This document shows, in pieces, positions 62,199 to 64,000 of a DNA stretch of 64,000 bases. The translations under genes were made by a program, and so were the position numbers. The stretch spans positions 105,193 through 169,192 of the forward strand of contig NZ_KE159711.1 of NCBI RefSeq assembly GCF_000403435.2, in the 5' to 3' direction. Each line of letters begins with the position of its first letter. The stretch's first letter is position 1. The stretch comes from Oscillibacter sp. 1-3. GTDB taxonomy: Bacteria > Bacillota > Clostridia > Oscillospirales > Oscillospiraceae. The notes beneath the pieces are model-generated. The model was given only the letters and a program-made list of their open reading frames with translations, did no database searches and had not been told where the DNA came from.

Positions 62199-62762
62199 GT
62201 GGGTAAGCAAATCAATTATTGGCTGGGATACACAGATTTTTTGCAGATCGCACAGGCGGCATTAGATTGTGGTTGTGTTATTATCAAGCCCGTTTCTGAA
62301 AAACTGATTTATGGGCAGACGCTGGACATCGTTACAGAAAATCAGCATCGTTATTACTTCTACCTGCCAGAAGCGGGTGCATTGATGGAGCAGCAGATAC
62401 CATTCCAAGACGGGAATTTGGTCGGCTATAGTGCCGCTGGCAATACGGTAATAGAAGCAGGTTTTTCCTTGGTTTATGACGAAGCGAAGAAAATAACTCG
62501 AAGCCGGTTGTTTGCAATTTCTGGATACTATGATGAAAGTAGGGAGTATATTCCCAGACCGGAGTGCCTGACGAAAACCTATAACAGATTAGCCCGTACA
62601 GTAAAAAAGGTAGCGCCATATACAGAATTAACCGATTATATTATCAGCACCCATGATAGCAGTTACCGGCAGGAAAAAGAGTGGAGGCATAAAGAATATG
62701 TTTCTCCCGCATACCTGGCGCTGAGAGCATCCCAGAAATATGAGTTAGTTTCCAGTCTTTAG
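62199..62762 (+). CDS. Hypothetical protein, 187 aa
   Basis: Not recognised. The GTG start at 62199 follows GAGGAGAG. It is a soluble, aromatic-rich protein (INYWLGYTDFLQIAQAALDCGC at the start, RYYFYLPEAGALMEQQ, AISGYYDESREYIPRPECL) with lower GC than the two genes before it. It may have arrived with the mobile DNA. Confidence 0.5.
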   Translation: MGKQINYWLGYTDFLQIAQAALDCGCVIIKPVSEKLIYGQTLDIVTENQHRYYFYLPEAGALMEQQIPFQDGNLVGYSAAGNTVIEAGFSLVYDEAKKITRSRLFAISGYYDESREYIPRPECLTKTYNRLARTVKKVAPYTELTDYIISTHDSSYRQEKEWRHKEYVSPAYLALRASQKYELVSSL

Positions 62763-62896
62763 CGTCTAATGCCTGCCCGCCTTCCATTGAGAGCGGGCAG
62801 GCATTTTCTGTGCTCTTAATTTTGCGGAAAATTTTTGTAGGATTTTGCCGTCTCCGGTGTATAGTAGGACATACGAACAAAAAGGAGGGAGTCATC

Positions 62897-63439
62897 GTGG
62901 AGGATACGCGGCTGGTTCACGCCCTGCAAAACCGGCAGAATGGGGCGATGGAACGATTCCAGACGGCGTACACTCCGCTGCTGCGGTACATCATCGCCCC
63001 CATCCTCCCCGACGAGCGGGATCGGGAGGAGTGTCTGTCCGATGTGCTGCTCCAGGTGTGGGACTCCATCGGCACCTTCGACCCGACCCGGGCCACCCTG
63101 ACAACCTGGCTCACCCATCTGGCCCGAAACGCCGCCCTCAACCGCCGCAGGGGGAATGAGCACCGCAGAGAGGGCGGTACACTGGATGAGGCCATGCCGG
63201 ACGCCGCCGACGGCCCAGAGCAGTCCCTTCTGAAAGCGGAGGCGGCCCGGGTCCTGTGGGCGGCGGTGGAGCGGCTGGGCCGCAGGGACCGGGAGCTGTT
63301 CCTGCGCAAATATTACTACTACCAGCCCACCGCCCAGATCGCAGCCGAATCCGGCCTGACCGTCCGGGCGGTGGAGGGGAAGCTGTACCGTATCCGCAAG
63401 CATTTACAGTCGGAACTGGGAGGTGTATTCCATGGATGA
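62897..63439 (+). CDS. RNA polymerase sigma factor, sigma-70 family (ECF-like)
   Basis: 180 residues. Region 2 covers ~25-95 (LLRYIIAPILPDERDREECLS in pieces, TLTTWLTHLARNAALNRRR). Region 4 covers ~125-175 (LFLRKYYYYQPTAQIAAE, VRAVEGKLYRIRKHL). Regions 1 and 3 are absent, as in ECF factors. The GTG start at 62897 follows AAAGGAGGG. The next gene overlaps by 8 bases and is probably its anti-sigma partner. Confidence 0.85.
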   Translation: MEDTRLVHALQNRQNGAMERFQTAYTPLLRYIIAPILPDERDREECLSDVLLQVWDSIGTFDPTRATLTTWLTHLARNAALNRRRGNEHRREGGTLDEAMPDAADGPEQSLLKAEAARVLWAAVERLGRRDRELFLRKYYYYQPTAQIAAESGLTVRAVEGKLYRIRKHLQSELGGVFHG

Positions 63440-64000
63440 ATTTGACCGTCTGCTCTATGAGGGCTCCGCCCAGCTGCCGCCGGAGCTGTCCGAGCTGAAG
63501 CCGCCCTGTCCGTGGAAAAAGCCCATCAGCCAGATTTGCTGGGGACTGGCTCTCGTTACCATCACCCTCAACTTTTTGGGCCTGGACACCATTCTGCCGG
63601 CGGTGGGGGCGGCGTTGCTGTGGCTGGGCCTGGCCCCCCTGCGGCGGGAGAACAGTGGATTCCGGTTCGCCTATGCCTGTGCCACTCTGTACGCCCTGCT
63701 GCGCTTGGCTGTTGTGTTGTTCCAGGCTACACCTTTGGATCATTGGCTTGCGGGCCTAATCGGTCAGGAGTGGAACACCACCACCGGCCCAGTGCCCCTC
63801 TACTATGCGCTGCGGACAGTCCTGATCCAGTTGGTTCTGGTCTTTGCGGTCGGCGGACTGTGGCAGGGATTGAAGGGGGTGTTCCATCAAGCCGGACAGA
63901 AGCCCCGCACCGCCGCTGCCGGAGGACTGGTCATGCTGGAGGTTCTGCTGCTTCCGATGGCCCTCGTTGGGCTGGAGGGATGGCTGCTGGTGGGACCCAT
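63432..64000 (+). CDS. Membrane protein, probable anti-sigma factor (3' end outside window)
   Basis: The frame from ATG 63432 stays open to the window edge (at least 189 residues). A short acidic cytoplasmic N-terminus (MDEFDRLLYEGSAQLPPEL) is followed by several hydrophobic segments: ICWGLALVTITLNFLGL, LPAVGAALLWLGLAPL, YALLRLAVVLF, and further ones. The overlap with the sigma gene and the topology suggest an anti-sigma factor. No zinc-type HxxxCxxC motif is seen. Confidence 0.7.
   Translation, partial: MDEFDRLLYEGSAQLPPELSELKPPCPWKKPISQICWGLALVTITLNFLGLDTILPAVGAALLWLGLAPLRRENSGFRFAYACATLYALLRLAVVLFQATPLDHWLAGLIGQEWNTTTGPVPLYYALRTVLIQLVLVFAVGGLWQGLKGVFHQAGQKPRTAAAGGLVMLEVLLLPMALVGLEGWLLVGP

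Noticed and set aside
1..64000. CRISPR arrays and rRNA genes
   Set aside because: No regularly spaced direct repeats and no rRNA-like sequence were seen on either strand.

Overview
The window looks like chromosomal DNA of a gut-type, GC-rich Firmicute close to the Oscillospiraceae (Flavonifractor/Lawsonibacter/Pseudoflavonifractor-like). This is inferred from gene content and style: Gram-positive ribosome binding sites (GGAGG), canonical sigma-A promoters, a lipoprotein-type TctC, a PurF with a cysteine-ligated cluster, a glnA-ANTAR-gltBD neighbourhood, and MobP3-type and Tn1549-type mobile DNA. The species cannot be fixed from the sequence alone.

Layout. (1) 1-13.6 kb: one long plus-strand catabolic cluster. 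It holds a tripartite tricarboxylate-type transporter (TctC, TctB, TctA), two D-2-hydroxyacid dehydrogenases, two paralogous HpcH/HpaI aldolases, a DapA-type aldolase, an RraA-like aldolase/decarboxylase, a VOC protein, two LarA-superfamily (nickel-pincer) proteins and two TauE/SafE exporters. I infer a pathway that imports a hydroxy- or oxo-carboxylate, epimerises and oxidises C2, and cleaves the product by retro-aldol chemistry. The substrate is unknown. (2) 13.9-20.7 kb: a two-gene chromate-type transporter, an Lrp regulator, an M20 peptidase, an NhaC antiporter with a good -24/-12 promoter, and the divergent sigma-54 activator that probably drives it. (3) 20.7-22.8 kb: hairpin-rich non-coding DNA, a MITE, a tRNA-Val 3' fragment that marks an old integration site, and a truncated AlbA/HATPase gene.

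(4) 23-28.5 kb: an Rrf2 regulator divergent from metY-cysK-nifS-iscU-mnmA, a sulfur assimilation and tRNA-thiolation operon. Its last three genes all carry lesions: a frameshift in nifS, loss of one ligand cysteine in iscU, and a premature TAA in mnmA. (5) 28.6-42.6 kb: a nitrogen block of purF, glnA, an ANTAR regulator, an Amt-PII fusion, gltB, gltD and a type III glutamine synthetase. Five of its transcription units start with the same architecture: a strong sigma-A promoter, then a long hairpin with a shared stem sequence at the very 5' end of the transcript, followed by T residues. This looks like a local attenuator regulon, and the ANTAR protein is the natural candidate antiterminator. 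(6) 43-48.5 kb: CorA, AsnB (with its own leader hairpin), and AmmeMemoRadiSam proteins (AmrS and an AmrB-AmrA fusion).

(7) 48.6-62.8 kb: accessory DNA. It contains a mobilizable module (excisionase-like HTH, winged-helix protein, MobC-like protein, MobP3 relaxase with Sel1 repeats), a secreted CAP protein, and then a scrambled remnant of a Tn916/Tn1549-like element. The remnant has an oriT-like site, DUF3847, XRE and GNAT genes, a MobQ relaxase C-terminus, orphan genes, and direct and inverted repeats at its edges. (8) 62.9-64 kb: a sigma factor and a membrane protein that runs off the window. No rRNA, CRISPR array or complete tRNA gene was seen.
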